DNA of 12,976 bases from Eubacterium sp. GTDB lineage: Bacteria > Bacillota > Clostridia > Oscillospirales > Acutalibacteraceae. How positions within the stretch are numbered: the first letter of the stretch is position 1; each line of letters opens with the position of its first letter. The stretch lies in contig JAILGO010000149.1 of NCBI GenBank assembly GCA_024696725.1, forward strand, positions 1 to 12,976, read 5' to 3'. Below are positions 1 to 7,800 of the stretch, one piece after another. The position numbers and the translations under genes are program-made. The notes beneath the pieces were generated by a model. It was not told where the DNA came from. It did not search any database and saw only the letters and a program-made list of their open reading frames with translations.

Positions 1-953
1 CTCAGGAATTCGTCGTAAACCTTTCCGCAGTCCTCGTCGGATAAATCGTAGCCGAGCTTCGCTACCGCGGAAAGCACGGTCTCGCGGTCGTCGTCCTTAA
101 CAAGATTTATGCCCTCAAATTCCGTGCTTACGGTTACGGTCGACTTTTCATTTTTTGCGTTATCGGTAATCCAGTTAATCTGACCGACAATTCTGTGAAG
201 CTCCGTAAAGCGGATTGAAGCGGAAATACCGTAATCAATGCCGAAGTCCTTGATAATTGAGCCGAAGGTATCGAGGCTTACGGTTTCGCCGCCTACGGCG
301 CACTTAACGCAGGTAGCGCCGTTTCTTACGGCGAGGATAGCCTGAGCGGCGGCAAGTCCCGTCTTGTCGGAGCATTTAATGCCTATCGGAACGCCCGTAT
401 TTTCGATAATTTCCTTAACGAACTGAGCGAAGTCGTCGGGAAGCATTGAGCCTGCGGTATCGCATACCGTAACCTTCTCCGCGCCCGCTTCGGTAGCTTT
501 TTTAACCGAACTGTAAAGGAAGTCGCGCTCGGCTCTCGTTGCGTCAAGAGCGCAGAATTCAACGGAATAGCCCGTTTTTTGGGCAAGCTTAACCGTCTTT
601 TCAATCCAGTCGAGCATTTTAGCGGGCTTTTTATGGCAGGTATATTCCATACCTACGGGAGACACGGGAAGCTCAATTCTTACCGTGCCCGTCTTTGCGG
701 CGGAAAGCGCCTCCGCGGCGTATTCTATACTTTCCTCGCTCATTCCCGCGCCGACCGATAAAATACTGTTTTTCGTGAACGCCGAAATAGTTCTTACTAA
801 TAGGACATCGGTTCTTCTTTCCGTAATCTCCGGCAGCTCGATAACGTCCACGCTGAGCTTTTCAAGCTGACGCGCGATTTCTATTTTTTCCTTGAAGCTG
901 AAGCTGTTGTTTTCTCTGCAGAGCGTTGCGTCTGCAATCTTGATTTTTTTCAT
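1..953 (-). CDS. Isopropylmalate synthase-like (HMGL/DRE-TIM family) protein, C-terminus cut off by window edge
   Basis: 317 codons are visible and the reading frame runs off the left edge without a stop. The N-terminus (IADATLCRENN, then FKEKIEIARQLEKLSVDVIELP) matches the opening strand and helix of 2-isopropylmalate, citramalate and homocitrate synthases, and a barrel continues with AEKVTVCDTAGSMLPDDF and GLAAAQAILAVRNGATCVKC. Key family residues differ. The usual TLRDG reads TLCRE (C12, R13), the metal-binding HxH of HCHND reads K193-C-S195-D, and the GERAGN motif is not recognisable. A true leucine-pathway synthase is therefore doubtful, and the substrate is unknown. The start is the ATG at 953-951, preceded by GAAAGGA about 8 nt upstream. 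Transcription is probably controlled by the T-box leader immediately upstream, which suggests a link to amino-acid (perhaps branched-chain) supply. The fold assignment is secure; the activity is not. Confidence 0.8.
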   Translation of the reverse strand, partial: MKKIKIADATLCRENNSFSFKEKIEIARQLEKLSVDVIELPEITERRTDVLLVRTISAFTKNSILSVGAGMSEESIEYAAEALSAAKTGTVRIELPVSPVGMEYTCHKKPAKMLDWIEKTVKLAQKTGYSVEFCALDATRAERDFLYSSVKKATEAGAEKVTVCDTAGSMLPDDFAQFVKEIIENTGVPIGIKCSDKTGLAAAQAILAVRNGATCVKCAVGGETVSLDTFGSIIKDFGIDYGISASIRFTELHRIVGQINWITDNAKNEKSTVTVSTEFEGINLVKDDDRETVLSAVAKLGYDLSDEDCGKVYDEFL

Positions 954-987
954 AGCCGTTGTCCTTTCATATATAAATTACTTAGGC

Positions 988-1253
988 AAAAATAAACCCC
1001 CGAGGCATAATGCCTCAGGGACGAATTAACGCGGTACCACCCTGATTGACTTATAAAAAGTCCTCTCTGCGGGATTCTGTCAAATCCCCTGCCTTGATAA
1101 CGGGGCAAGCCGTAGTTTCTTACTTAATTCCGAAACTCTGCTCCGAAACGAGACTTGCTTTCCGTCCGTGCCGACTTACACCAGCCGTCGGCTCTCTTCG
1201 CCGGATTTAAGAAAACAATTAATTTCTTCATAGCATTTAATATATAAGTGATT
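988..1253 (-). promoter_or_regulatory. T-box leader riboswitch controlling the isopropylmalate synthase-like gene
   Basis: The minus strand carries the diagnostic T-box sequence AGGGTGGTACCGCG (1043-1030), directly followed by a terminator hairpin. Upstream lies a recognisable Stem I. Its distal arm GCCGAC (1192-1187) pairs with GTCGGC (1175-1170) around a GGTGTAA-containing loop, and a lower helix UUGUUUU (1218-1212) pairs with AAAGCAA (1161-1155). The specifier loop follows as GTCTCG. By spacing to the conserved lower stem, the best specifier is CUC (1152-1150, leucine), although GUC (1154-1152, valine) overlaps it. Uncharged tRNA would stabilise the antiterminator and switch the downstream gene on. 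The class is certain; the amino acid is tentative. Confidence 0.95.
991..1020 (-). terminator. T-box regulatory terminator hairpin
   Basis: On the minus strand, GAGGCA (1016-1011) pairs with TGCCTC (1007-1002). The stem is extended by a U-G pair and three G-C pairs and is followed by a T-rich tract. It begins just after the T-box sequence, as expected for the terminator alternative to the antiterminator. Confidence 0.9.
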
Positions 1254-1260
1254 AGTCAAT

Positions 1261-1289
1261 ATATTATCATAAAGGTTATTTTTTGTCAA
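1261..1289 (-). promoter_or_regulatory. Consensus sigma-70/sigma-A promoter for the T-box transcript
   Basis: The minus strand has TTGACA (1289-1284), a 17-nt spacer and TAATAT (1266-1261). Predicted transcription start is near 1254, just upstream of Stem I. The perfect -35 and ideal spacing suggest strong initiation, with control left to attenuation in the leader. Confidence 0.8.
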
Positions 1290-1315
1290 TATTTTTTTAT
1301 ATAAACATCTATATC

Positions 1316-1344
1316 TGTTCAAATACAGAAAAATATGGTATACT
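1316..1344 (+). promoter_or_regulatory. Probable promoter of the GH51 gene (extended -10)
   Basis: TATACT at 1339-1344 is preceded by TGG, giving an extended -10 element. A weak -35-like TGTTCA lies 17 nt further upstream at 1316-1321. It diverges from the T-box promoter (1261-1289), leaving about 27 nt between the two. No clear operator or inverted repeat for a sugar-responsive regulator is visible. Confidence 0.5.
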
Positions 1345-1374
1345 CATTTTAAGATAATACCAGGAGGAAAAAAT

Positions 1375-4089
1375 ATGAAACGTAATTTTAAAGCAGCTTT
1401 AAGTATTATTCTTTCCGTAATTCTTATTATAACGGTTTCAGCCTGTTCAAAGGGAACGGCAAAAAATGCAGAGGTAAAGCTTAAGAGCTTCGACGGCGAA
1501 AAGGCGGATTTCAGCCTCAATATAGAAAATACCGAGGTACACGGTATAAGCGATATGCTTTACGGCGTTTTCTTTGAGGATATTAATTTCTCGGCTGACG
1601 GCGGACTTTACGCCGAAATGATTGCTAACCGCTCGTTTGAATTTACCGGGCTCGCAAAGGACGACGAGATGTATCACTGGGCTGTCGAAGGCGGGGCTGA
1701 CGCCGAGGTTAAAATCGGCGACAAGGAAAACGCGCTAAATAAAAACAACACGAATTATCTCGTTATTTCAAACTCCTCGTCAGAGCCTGCGGGAGTTAAG
1801 AACATCGGCTTTATGGAGGGTATGGCGGTTAAGGCGCAGAATTATAATTTCTCGCTTTACGCGAAAGCGCTTGACGGCTACGACGGCGGTATAACCGTAA
1901 GGCTCGACGCGGGCGGCACGGTTTTAGCCGAGGGCAGAATTGAAAAGCTCACGGATAAATGGGAAAAGTATTCGCTCTCACTCGCCTCAAACGCCGAGAA
2001 AAGCGAGGACGTTTCGCTTCAGGTTCTTATCGACGGCGGAAAAGCGGCTGTGGATATGGTTTCTCTTTTCCCCGAGAACACGTTTAAAAACCGTGAAAAC
2101 GGTATGAGAGCCGACCTCGCAGGACTTCTTGAGGATATGAAACCGCGCTTTCTGCGCTTCCCCGGCGGCTGCGTAATAGAGGGCTATGACGAAAAAACCG
2201 CTTACGACTGGAAGGCTTCCGTCGGTGCTGACGAAAACGGTAAGCCGCTTGAATTCAACGGCGGATACGGCGACGTTGCCGCAAGGCGTCAGGGCGTTGA
2301 CCTGTGGACCGATATTAACGCTACGGACGACGAGTGGCCGAGCTTTATGAGCTACGGGCTCGGCTTCTTCGAGTATTTTCAGCTTGCCGAGGATATAGGC
2401 GCGGTAGGCGTACCCGTACTTAACGCAGGACTTTACTGTCAGGGAAGAGACGGCAAGGGCGTTAATATTACCTCCGAAAAATTCGCGGGATACGTTGACG
2501 ATATGCTCGACCTCGTTGAATTCTGCAGAGGCGGTAAAAACACCGAATGGGGCAAGGTAAGGTGCAGCCTCGGACACGACGAACCCTTTGAGCTTAAATA
2601 TATATGTATAGGTAACGAAAATCACAGCGAGGTTTATTACAGAAGGTATCAGGCGTTTCTCGACGCGCTGAACAAGGCTAAAGCCGAAGCTCCCGAGCTT
2701 TATAAGGACATTGAGCTAATCTATTCGTCCGGCGGCGACGACGGTCTTTCGGGCGGAGACGCGTACCTTAACTCATATAAATACGCTAAAAAGCATCTCA
2801 GCGGAAAAACCGACGCTACGGAATTCGCGGGAGCGGTCGACGCTCACTATTATAACGAGCCCGAATGGTTTTTAGATAACGCGGACTACTACGACGAAAA
2901 CAATTATCAGCGCTCCGTTTCAAAAATGACGGACACCGCTTACGGCGGAGCTATACCCGTTTTCGTGGGCGAATACGCCTCGCTTTCAAACAATATGAAA
3001 TCCGCTCTTTCCGAGGCGGCGTATATGACGGGGCTTGAAAGAAACGGCGACATAGTAAGAATGGCGGCTTACGCTCCTCTTTATTCAAGCGTTACCGCAA
3101 GACACTGGGCGCCTAATCTTATATGGTTCAATAATCAGACCGCTCAGCCCTCCGTAAACTACTACGTTCAGAAGCTGTTTTCAAACCATGCGGGAAGCGT
3201 GCTTCTTAAATCGTCGCTTGAAGGCGCTTCGCTCGGAGACGCCGACCTGCGCGGCTCGGCAGGAGTAGGAACGTGGCTTACCTCGGCTGAATTTAAAAGC
3301 GCAGTTATTACGGATAACGAAACGAACGAGGTGCTTTATCAAAACGATTTTCTCGAAAGCGGCGAAATAAAAAAGAACTGGGAAATCCCGTCGACGGGTA
3401 ACTTCTTAATCGAGGGCGGCTCGCTCGTTCAGACCGAAACCGAAACCGATTACAGCGACTCGGGCTCGATAGCTTATTACGATAATCCGGAGCTCAGCAA
3501 TTATACCTACATGGTTACAGCGAAAAAGCTCGGCGGAAAAGAGGGCTTTTTCATTCCCTTTGCCGTCAGGGATAAGGAAAATATGTTCTTCTGGAACATA
3601 GGCGGCTGGGACAACACGGTATCGTGCCTTCAGGAAATGAAAAACGGCAAAAAGTCCGGTCAGCTTCCCGGAACGGTAAGGGAGTTCAAAGCCGAGGACG
3701 ACAGAAGCTACGAGCTTAAAATTACAATAAATAAAACAAATATAAAATGCTACATAGACGGCGAGCTTTATATCGATTATGACGCAAAGACCGCCGAGGC
3801 GCAGGCATATCAGACGGTCAGCAGGGACGAAAACCGAAACGTGATTATTAAGCTCGTTAACGTAACGGAAAAAGAAAAGACCTTCGCGATAAACGCAGAA
3901 GGCTTTGAGGGGAATTACAGCGCGGAAGCATATATTTTAAATTCCGACGAGCTTACCGACGAAAACGTATTCGGCGAGAAGGAAAAGGCGGCTGTCAGGG
4001 AATTCACTCCCGAGCTGCCCGATACAAAATTCAATTACACAGCGCCGAAGTATTCAGTAACGGTAATAGTATTAAAGGAAGCGGATTAA
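1375..4089 (+). CDS. GH51 alpha-L-arabinofuranosidase, surface lipoprotein
   Basis: This 904-residue exported enzyme is predicted to release terminal alpha-L-arabinofuranosyl groups from arabinoxylan or arabinan. It opens with a lipoprotein signal (hydrophobic stretch, then VSAC with Cys at about residue 24), so it is probably anchored on the outer face of the membrane. Residues about 55-80 (LYGVFFEDINFSADGGLYAE) are the typical GH51 start. A CBM4-like beta insertion follows at about 100-235, then the TIM barrel (RFLRFPGGCV). The catalytic acid/base is E415 in GNENH and the nucleophile is E533 in VGEYAS, both intact. A LamG/DUF1080-like jelly roll (about 618-792) lies inside the C-terminal beta domain, which resumes at VIIKLVNVT. 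The start ATG follows AGGAGG (1362-1367) by 7 nt. The gene is monocistronic and convergent with the next gene. There is no dockerin, so it is cell-bound rather than cellulosomal. Confidence 0.93.
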   Translation: MKRNFKAALSIILSVILIITVSACSKGTAKNAEVKLKSFDGEKADFSLNIENTEVHGISDMLYGVFFEDINFSADGGLYAEMIANRSFEFTGLAKDDEMYHWAVEGGADAEVKIGDKENALNKNNTNYLVISNSSSEPAGVKNIGFMEGMAVKAQNYNFSLYAKALDGYDGGITVRLDAGGTVLAEGRIEKLTDKWEKYSLSLASNAEKSEDVSLQVLIDGGKAAVDMVSLFPENTFKNRENGMRADLAGLLEDMKPRFLRFPGGCVIEGYDEKTAYDWKASVGADENGKPLEFNGGYGDVAARRQGVDLWTDINATDDEWPSFMSYGLGFFEYFQLAEDIGAVGVPVLNAGLYCQGRDGKGVNITSEKFAGYVDDMLDLVEFCRGGKNTEWGKVRCSLGHDEPFELKYICIGNENHSEVYYRRYQAFLDALNKAKAEAPELYKDIELIYSSGGDDGLSGGDAYLNSYKYAKKHLSGKTDATEFAGAVDAHYYNEPEWFLDNADYYDENNYQRSVSKMTDTAYGGAIPVFVGEYASLSNNMKSALSEAAYMTGLERNGDIVRMAAYAPLYSSVTARHWAPNLIWFNNQTAQPSVNYYVQKLFSNHAGSVLLKSSLEGASLGDADLRGSAGVGTWLTSAEFKSAVITDNETNEVLYQNDFLESGEIKKNWEIPSTGNFLIEGGSLVQTETETDYSDSGSIAYYDNPELSNYTYMVTAKKLGGKEGFFIPFAVRDKENMFFWNIGGWDNTVSCLQEMKNGKKSGQLPGTVREFKAEDDRSYELKITINKTNIKCYIDGELYIDYDAKTAEAQAYQTVSRDENRNVIIKLVNVTEKEKTFAINAEGFEGNYSAEAYILNSDELTDENVFGEKEKAAVREFTPELPDTKFNYTAPKYSVTVIVLKEAD

Positions 4090-4110
4090 TCCGCTTCCTT
4101 TTTTCTCTTT
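4074..4110 (+). terminator. Rho-independent terminator of GH51 that contains both convergent stop codons
   Basis: Positions 4074-4101 form a 28-nt perfect palindrome centred between 4087 and 4088, followed on the plus strand by a T-rich run. The GH51 stop (4087-4089) and the stop of the opposing membrane-protein gene (4088-4086) both lie at its centre. On the minus strand the following sequence is only partly T-rich, so termination in that direction may be weaker. Confidence 0.85.
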
Positions 4111-4607
4111 TTAAACCAGAATATTATACATATTATAATAACGATAAAGGTTGAATACATCAGCAGCGTTTTTATTGTCGTAAACGTACTGCCGAAGGAA
4201 ACGAGCCGCGCCGAGAGCTCGCTGCTCTTTAAAAGCATAATACTGCATATATTTTCCGCATAGTCGAACGCCGCAAGCGTTACGGGGAAAATAACAAGCG
4301 CGTTCACCCTTTTACACAGCCTTATAATAAGGAAGGTAAAAAAGAGACAGTAGGCTATCGGATAGATAAAGTCGAGCGGAAGCTGAACGTTAAGATAAAG
4401 CGCTCTTGCCTCGTCGCTGATATTACTTAAAAACGCGGACGCGTCGTCGAAGCCGTAAGCGAAATTCATATCAAAGCAGCGTATACCCGCCGAAGCTTCT
4501 ATTTTCGGTATCAGAACGAAATTCATTATTCCCGAAATAAGTGCGGTAAGCGCGCCGCCTGCGATAACCGCGGTTTTTCCTTTTTTACTTAATATAAAAT
4601 CTTTCAT
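4086..4607 (-). CDS. Small four-helix integral membrane protein of unknown function
   Basis: This 173-residue protein has about four hydrophobic helices: residues about 12-30 (VIAGGALTALISGIMNFVL), 79-95 (IYPIAYCLFFTFLI), 102-125 and 145-163. It ends in a basic tail (KKRKKEAD). The loop between helices 1 and 2 (AGIRCFDMNFAYGFDDASAF) is probably extracytoplasmic. I do not recognise a family with certainty and assign no function. The start chosen is the ATG at 4607, which has AGGTGA 5 nt upstream; a TTG further out (4625) has no ribosome site. It lies downstream of the CotH gene on the same strand, but a terminator separates them, so co-transcription would need read-through. Its stop overlaps that of the convergent GH51 gene. 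Confidence 0.8.
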   Translation of the reverse strand: MKDFILSKKGKTAVIAGGALTALISGIMNFVLIPKIEASAGIRCFDMNFAYGFDDASAFLSNISDEARALYLNVQLPLDFIYPIAYCLFFTFLIIRLCKRVNALVIFPVTLAAFDYAENICSIMLLKSSELSARLVSFGSTFTTIKTLLMYSTFIVIIICIIFWFKKRKKEAD

Positions 4608-4616
4608 AATATCACC

Positions 4617-4645
4617 TGAAAACAAGGGAGGGTTTCCCCTCCCTT
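4617..4645 (-). terminator. Rho-independent terminator after the CotH operon
   Basis: On the minus strand a 9-bp stem, AAGGGAGGG (4645-4637) with CCCTCCCTT (4632-4624), encloses a GAAA loop and is followed by TGTTTTC. It falls 8 nt past the CotH stop and ends just before the ribosome site of the small membrane-protein gene. Confidence 0.88.
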
Positions 4646-4652
4646 TTAAATA

Positions 4653-4805
4653 TTAATGAGCGTAGACGAAGTTGTTTTCCTTAACGTTCATAAAGTTTTG
4701 GAATACGGTCTTATAAAGCTGAAGGTCGTCCGATTTTTCCTTAAGGATAATCGCATAGTCCTTAGCGTTTATAACTCCGTCGGAATTAAAGTCGATTGCT
4801 ACGAC
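4653..4805 (-). other. Single-loop dockerin-like module at the CotH C-terminus
   Basis: DFNSDGVINAKDYAIILK (residues 1679-1696) has the D-x-N-x-D-G...D calcium-loop spacing and following helix of a type I dockerin repeat. The second repeat expected about 20 residues later is absent: the remaining 28 residues (DDLQLYKTVFQNFM onward) carry no matching loop. It may be a degenerate dockerin, or a helical end that pairs with the loop in another way. Confidence 0.65.
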
Positions 4806-7800
4806 GGGGATTGTAACCGAAGCGGCGTTAACCGAATCGGCGGTAAAGGATAAGGTTCTTTCAAACGTCATACCGCTGTTTGCTACGATAGTAACCGTCT
4901 CGCCGTCGGATACGGTTACGGTAAGCGTTCCGTTTTCGGTTTCGTATTCCTCGCCGTTTACGGTAACAGCCGTGTCAACCGCGTAGCTTCCGCTGTCAAC
5001 GTCGGGGTCCTCAAGCATTACGGTATTTACGGTAAGCGTATAATCGCTCGGCATCGGTACGCCCGAAAGCTCGATAGCGTTAATACCCGTATTACCCTTG
5101 GTAACCTCGAGCGGGTCGTCGAGCTCGTCGCCCTCTACCGTCTCGCCGCCGTTAATGAATACCTTGATATAGAGGTGAGCCTGATTATCGCAGGCGCTCG
5201 GAAGCGGAAGGTTATTAAAGGTTTCTACCGTCGTATCGGCTGCGTCGTTACTGATTGCTCTTGCGTTGGACGAAGCAACGTAGGTATAAGACGAGCCGTT
5301 CGTTGAGTATGCAACAGCCCAGTCGCGCGGTCCCTTATTGGACGAGAGCTGCTCAAGGTTGAGCGTCAGGTCGGTATAACCGAGCGAGCTTGTATCAATA
5401 AGCCAGTAGCCGTTGCCTGCGGGAACGTCGAGATTCTTCGTAGCGGTAAAGATATTGTCAGCCGCCCACGATACCTTAACGCCGTAGGTTTCAGTATAGC
5501 TGAGCGTAGCCGTTGTTACGCCGTTCGGACACATAGAGAGCGTACCGGCGTTGGTTCCGCCCGTATTCGACGCGGAAAAGCCGCTTGCGCTTACGTAGGA
5601 TTCAAACGGCTTCTTATCCGAATACTTGAACTGAGTTACCGTTTCGCCCTTGTAGTAATACTGCTTTGTGTTAATCTCGCTTCGGTCGCTGTCCTCAATA
5701 TCGCCTGCCCAGACGGATACGTTGTACGGTCCCGGGGACTTCGAATTGAAGGCTGCGGCGGTTGAAATCGAGATACCCGTATCGGGATAGCTTCCCGAAA
5801 CGATAATATTATTGTTAGTATCGGTTACGATATACTGCATCGGCTCGCCGTCGGGGCTTACGTACTTGATTGTACCCGTACCGAAGTAGCTCGTGCTCTT
5901 ATTCGTATAAGGCATCTTAAGCTCGCCGTTTTCGTCGCCGCTGATTGTAATATCGTTAATGTAAAGGTTACCCTTTGAAAGATTGTTGTGAAGCGTTTCG
6001 CCCGCGTTAGTCTGATTTTCCGTAGTAACAAGTCTTATAAGAACCTGCTTCTGATTATCGCAGGCGCCCGGAAGCGCGGCAAGCGTCATATAGTCGCCGA
6101 GCTCCGTCGGAAGAGCGGAATTGCTTATAACGGTATTCCACGTACTTCCGTCAAGGCTGTACTGAAGCGAGAGCGATTTCGGTCCGCTTGAGGTTGTATA
6201 AGCCTTACAGGTGAGCTTAACGTTTTCGAAGCCCGCCGTCGAAATATCAAAGGTGTAACCCGAGTCCGCGCTCCAGAGCGCGCCGTCGTCGGGTGAAATC
6301 GCGAACGCCCCGTTTTTCTCGTTCCAGAGAGGAACGTACTGTGATACGCCGTCGGTATACGCGGTCATCTTTCCGCTTTCGCCGTAGATACCGCCCGTTG
6401 AGAATACCGTAGCGTTAGTTTCGTTTTGCGGATAGGTCTCGTAGCTGAAGGAATTGATATCCGCGCCGCCGTAGGTAAGAGTAAGCGTCGTAACGTCGGA
6501 TACGATTTCGCCGAACTGCGCGTAAGCCGTTACGGTCTTTGTATCGCCGCTTACGTTAGTGCTGTCAAACGGATTGAATGCTTCGGTATAAAGCTGAGGC
6601 GTTGAGCCGTCGACGCTGAAGTATACGTCCGCACCGCCGTTATTATCCTTTACGCTGACGCTGTTGCTGCTGAATACGGTCGAGGTATCGGCAAGCTTTG
6701 AATCGGTGGAAACAGTAGGCGCGTCAAGGCTTGTAATAACGCTCTTGGAAACGCCCGTAACCTCAATATTGTTAACCGCCGCGTCGCCGCTCGTCTGATT
6801 AACTATTACGTTGATTCCGTTAATAGCCGCGTCCTCACAGACGGTCATTCGGATATATACTCTCGTTTTATCCTCGCACTCCGCAGGGAGCTGAACCTCG
6901 TTGAATACCTTAATCATCGTCTTATTATCGGTGATTATATATTCGGTATTTTCAACGGATGTGAAGTTAACGCCGTCAAGAGAATACTGAAGAAGCCAGC
7001 TTCTCGGCGCCTTCTTCGTTCCGCCGAGGTATGCGGAGAATTTAATATCCTCATAGCCCTTCGTCGAAACTGAGGTTTCAAAGTAAGGATACTGTCCCCA
7101 CGCGAGTCCGTCGGTCTTACTTGTACCCATTACGGGGACCTGGTCGGTTTCGTTGGTTCCGATTTGTCCGCCGTAGAGGTCAGCCGTACCCGACCACTTA
7201 ATCTTCGCGCTTGTGCTTGCGTTAACCGAGGCGCGAAGCTCTGCGGTATCAGCCTTTTCACCGCCCGTAGCCATATAGTAATAGCCCGTGCCGGAAGCGT
7301 CTGCGTTTACAAGCGCCTCGGGAGCGGCGGTATAGTCGTAATTCCACTGAGCTATTGACCTTGAATAGCCTGTGGGACGGACTCCGTCGTATACGGTACA
7401 GGGGTTAGAGGTAATCTGAGCGTAGCTCATATTCGTTCCGTCGCCCTTGGCGACAACCGTCAGAGCAGTACCTCTGTCGTCATCGCTTACGGTATAAGTC
7501 GGCCCGGTTGCGCCGCTTATCGCCGTTCCGTCGGAATACCACTGATAAGTGATAAAGTTATTAACCGTTTCGCCCGAGGCATTGGTTACCTCGGCGGTAA
7601 GCACGTCGCCCGAGTAAGCACCGTCGTAGATAGATACGCTACCGCCCGAAAGCGTTCCCTTTGAAATCGTGAACGGGAACGAGGCGGTTCCGGTAAACAT
7701 ACCCTTACCCGTAAGGATAACCTCAGCGTCGTAGCCTACGGCGATATTATTCGCGTATGAGAGCTCATAGTCAACGCCCTCTTCAAGCGCGATGCCGTTA

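Noticed and set aside
1987..2625. A 212-codon open frame on the minus strand inside the GH51 gene
   Set aside because: It lies fully opposite a gene with intact catalytic motifs, has no clear ribosome site, and its translation shows no recognisable domain. It is an antisense shadow of GC-rich codons.
4608..4625. A TTG start for the small membrane protein, adding MFSGDI
   Set aside because: The ATG at 4607 has AGGTGA at ideal spacing, and the TTG falls inside the upstream terminator stem.
5181..6076. A repeated 26-nt stretch as a possible CRISPR array or mobile-element end
   Set aside because: There are only two copies, about 870 nt apart, both in frame at the same place in a protein module. 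They are internal gene duplication.
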